DNA of 8,238 nucleotides, taken from the NCBI GenBank assembly GCA_937864995.1, contig CALMDL010000277.1, positions 1-8,238 on the forward strand, written 5' to 3'. The number at the start of each line of letters is the position of its first letter. Position 1 is the stretch's first letter. Shown in pieces: positions 7,159 through 8,238 of this stretch. The notes under the pieces are model-generated. The model made no database searches, was not told where the DNA came from, and saw only the letters and a program-made list of their open reading frames with translations. Position numbers and translations under genes: made by a program. The stretch is from an uncultured Candidatus Altimarinota bacterium (GTDB lineage Bacteria > Patescibacteriota > Gracilibacteria > BD1-5 > UBA6164).

Positions 7159-7698
7159 TTCTTCTTTTGGTATAATTGCCTCAATTGCAGCAAATGTAGC
7201 TTGCTTTCAAGCAGGAACAAGTATACTTATTTTATCTCAAATATTTACTTTAAAATGAGTAACTGCTGCAGTTAGTAAATCATAAGTTTGTCACTCTGAT
7301 ATTACTTGATATTTTTCTTTTTCTTTTACTACAAGACCAGTTTTAATTTCTCTTTCAATAGGTAATATTTGTTTATATAACATTTTACCATTTGGTTCAA
7401 TTGTAAGTTTTAATTTATCTCATTGAACTAATTTTGATTTAGATGAATAGTTTACAGGAACAGGGTATTTATTACCATCTGATCCAAACATTTCATGTCA
7501 TGTAAACACTCATTCTATTATTTTTGAATCATCACTATTATAAGAGTTTAATCATTTTATATCTATATTAATTTCTGAATCCAAAGTGATATTGTTTTCA
7601 TCCATTACATCTTTTAATAATTTTTTTGCATTTTTAATAGATTTTTCAGCACTTACTATGAAATCTACTATTGCTTGTATTGTTTTTTTATTAGTCAT
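7156..7698 (-). CDS. Conserved protein of unknown function
   Basis: 180 residues with no membrane segment or signal peptide. The first 50 or so residues are helical and charged (AEKSIKNAKKLLKDVMDE). The rest looks like two small beta domains: EGVFTGHEMFGSDGNKYPVP then SKSKLVQGDKLKLTI-(x)-PNGKMLYKQILPIERE (about 60-120), and a second with YQVISEGQTYDLLTAAVTHFKVNIGDKISILVP (about 132-165), ending in FAAIEAIIP. The repeated hydrophobic-x-x-GD-K-hydrophobic strands resemble OB- or SH3-like barrels. The motif set seems familiar to me from uncharacterised CPR proteins, but I can name no family and give no function. It is monocistronic, with a good promoter upstream and a strong terminator shared with the convergent gene. 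Confidence 0.82.
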
Positions 7699-7729
7699 TT
7701 TTTTGTTTTTATTTTTTAAATCTAAGTTT

Positions 7730-7758
7730 ATTTTACCAAAAATTTAAATTAAAGTAAA
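7730..7758 (-). promoter_or_regulatory. Promoter with extended -10 for the 7156-7698 gene
   Basis: On the minus strand TTTACT (7758-7753), 17-base spacer, then TAAAAT (7735-7730) preceded by TGG, which fits an extended -10 (TGnTAnnnT). The expected transcript start, about 7723, leaves a leader of about 25 bases. It lies just downstream of the prepilin peptidase stop. Confidence 0.55.
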
Positions 7759-7778
7759 TTTATTTATCTAGACAATAA

Positions 7779-8238
7779 TTAAAAATATATTTCTATTATA
7801 CTTGTTAAGTAGTTTTGAAATAGAATTGTAATTAAAAATCATATTCAAAGAAAAGGACCAAAAGGTACAACATTTAATATTTCTTTATTTTTTTGAATAA
7901 ATTTTTGATATGTTATTATCAAAATTGAAATTATACTTCATATTATGTATGTAATCATTAATCATGCAAAACTATAGCTTATTCAAAGCATTAATCATAT
8001 CATAATTCATATTCTTAAATCTCCTCATCATAATGCTCTACCTTTTGATAATACTATTTGTAAATAAAAAAATATAAATATAGATACAGCTCATATTACT
8101 CAATTTATTATTGAAAAATTTCATAATTCTATATTAAAAATAAATTTAAATAAAAATATAGAACAAATAATTAATAATATTAATATAATATCATATATTA
8201 AATCTAATTCTTTAAGCATTATAATATAAAGTACTCAT
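7779..8238 (-). CDS. Type IV prepilin peptidase (A24), C-terminal part
   Basis: The 5' end lies beyond the window; 152 residues are visible to the TAA. It is almost entirely hydrophobic, with several membrane helices. The signature G-G-G-D (D73 from the window edge, in SKGRALGGGDLRIG) matches the second catalytic aspartate motif of PilD/TadV aspartyl proteases, and VPFGPFLG near the end matches the conserved PFGP before the last helix. Two of the GGGD glycines are consecutive TGA codons. The first catalytic Asp is not clearly identifiable and probably lies just past the edge. The enzyme cleaves the leader of type IV prepilins at the membrane. That fits the pili expected in host-attached CPR bacteria. 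An internal ATG at 8219 is not taken as the start, because the open frame runs to the window edge. Confidence 0.85.

Noticed and set aside
8219..8238. ATG at 8219 (minus) as the real start of the prepilin peptidase
   Set aside because: The frame stays open to the window edge and prepilin peptidases need an upstream catalytic Asp and more helices, so the gene is more likely cut by the window.

Overview
The window reads coherently only if UGA is a sense codon for glycine (genetic code 25). With the standard code every gene except one of 90 residues and a few short ORFs shatters. With UGA = Gly, eleven genes open up and nearly tile the window. All eleven end in TAA or TAG, and in-frame TGA falls on glycines that protein families conserve: the Rossmann TGxxxGxG, the Nudix box, the GxSxG nucleophile elbow, the sortase C-x-P-x-G-T motif and the prepilin peptidase GGGD. 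Code 25 together with the extreme AT richness points to Candidatus Gracilibacteria or Absconditabacteria (SR1) in the Patescibacteria/CPR. I cannot choose between the two from this window.

Layout, left to right. Positions 1-1585 (+) hold the tail of a nucleoside phosphorylase/nucleosidase-like gene, followed one base later by a radical SAM protein of the spore photoproduct lyase family. Positions 1586-1805 are a non-coding gap with an unusually structured, less AT-rich inverted repeat. Positions 1806-4051 (+) hold a short-chain dehydrogenase and then a large membrane-anchored fusion of an alpha/beta hydrolase with a VanY-type D,D-carboxypeptidase. Positions 4122-4805 (+) are rlmE (23S rRNA 2'-O-methyltransferase). 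Positions 4826-6032 (-) are a sortase followed by a small single-pass membrane protein. From a divergent promoter region, positions 6195-7129 (+) hold a Nudix hydrolase and a probable degenerate metallo-beta-lactamase-fold protein. Positions 7156-7698 (-) are a conserved protein of unknown function, and 7779-8238 (-) is the C-terminal part of a type IV prepilin peptidase.

The theme is a small symbiont-type cell that invests in its envelope (peptidoglycan trimming, sortase, type IV pilin processing) and keeps a few housekeeping or repair enzymes. Convergent gene pairs share bidirectional terminators in which the stop codons are part of the hairpin. None of the nine visible start codons has a Shine-Dalgarno sequence; each is preceded by an A/T-rich leader. 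I saw no tRNA, rRNA, CRISPR array or intact insertion sequence.
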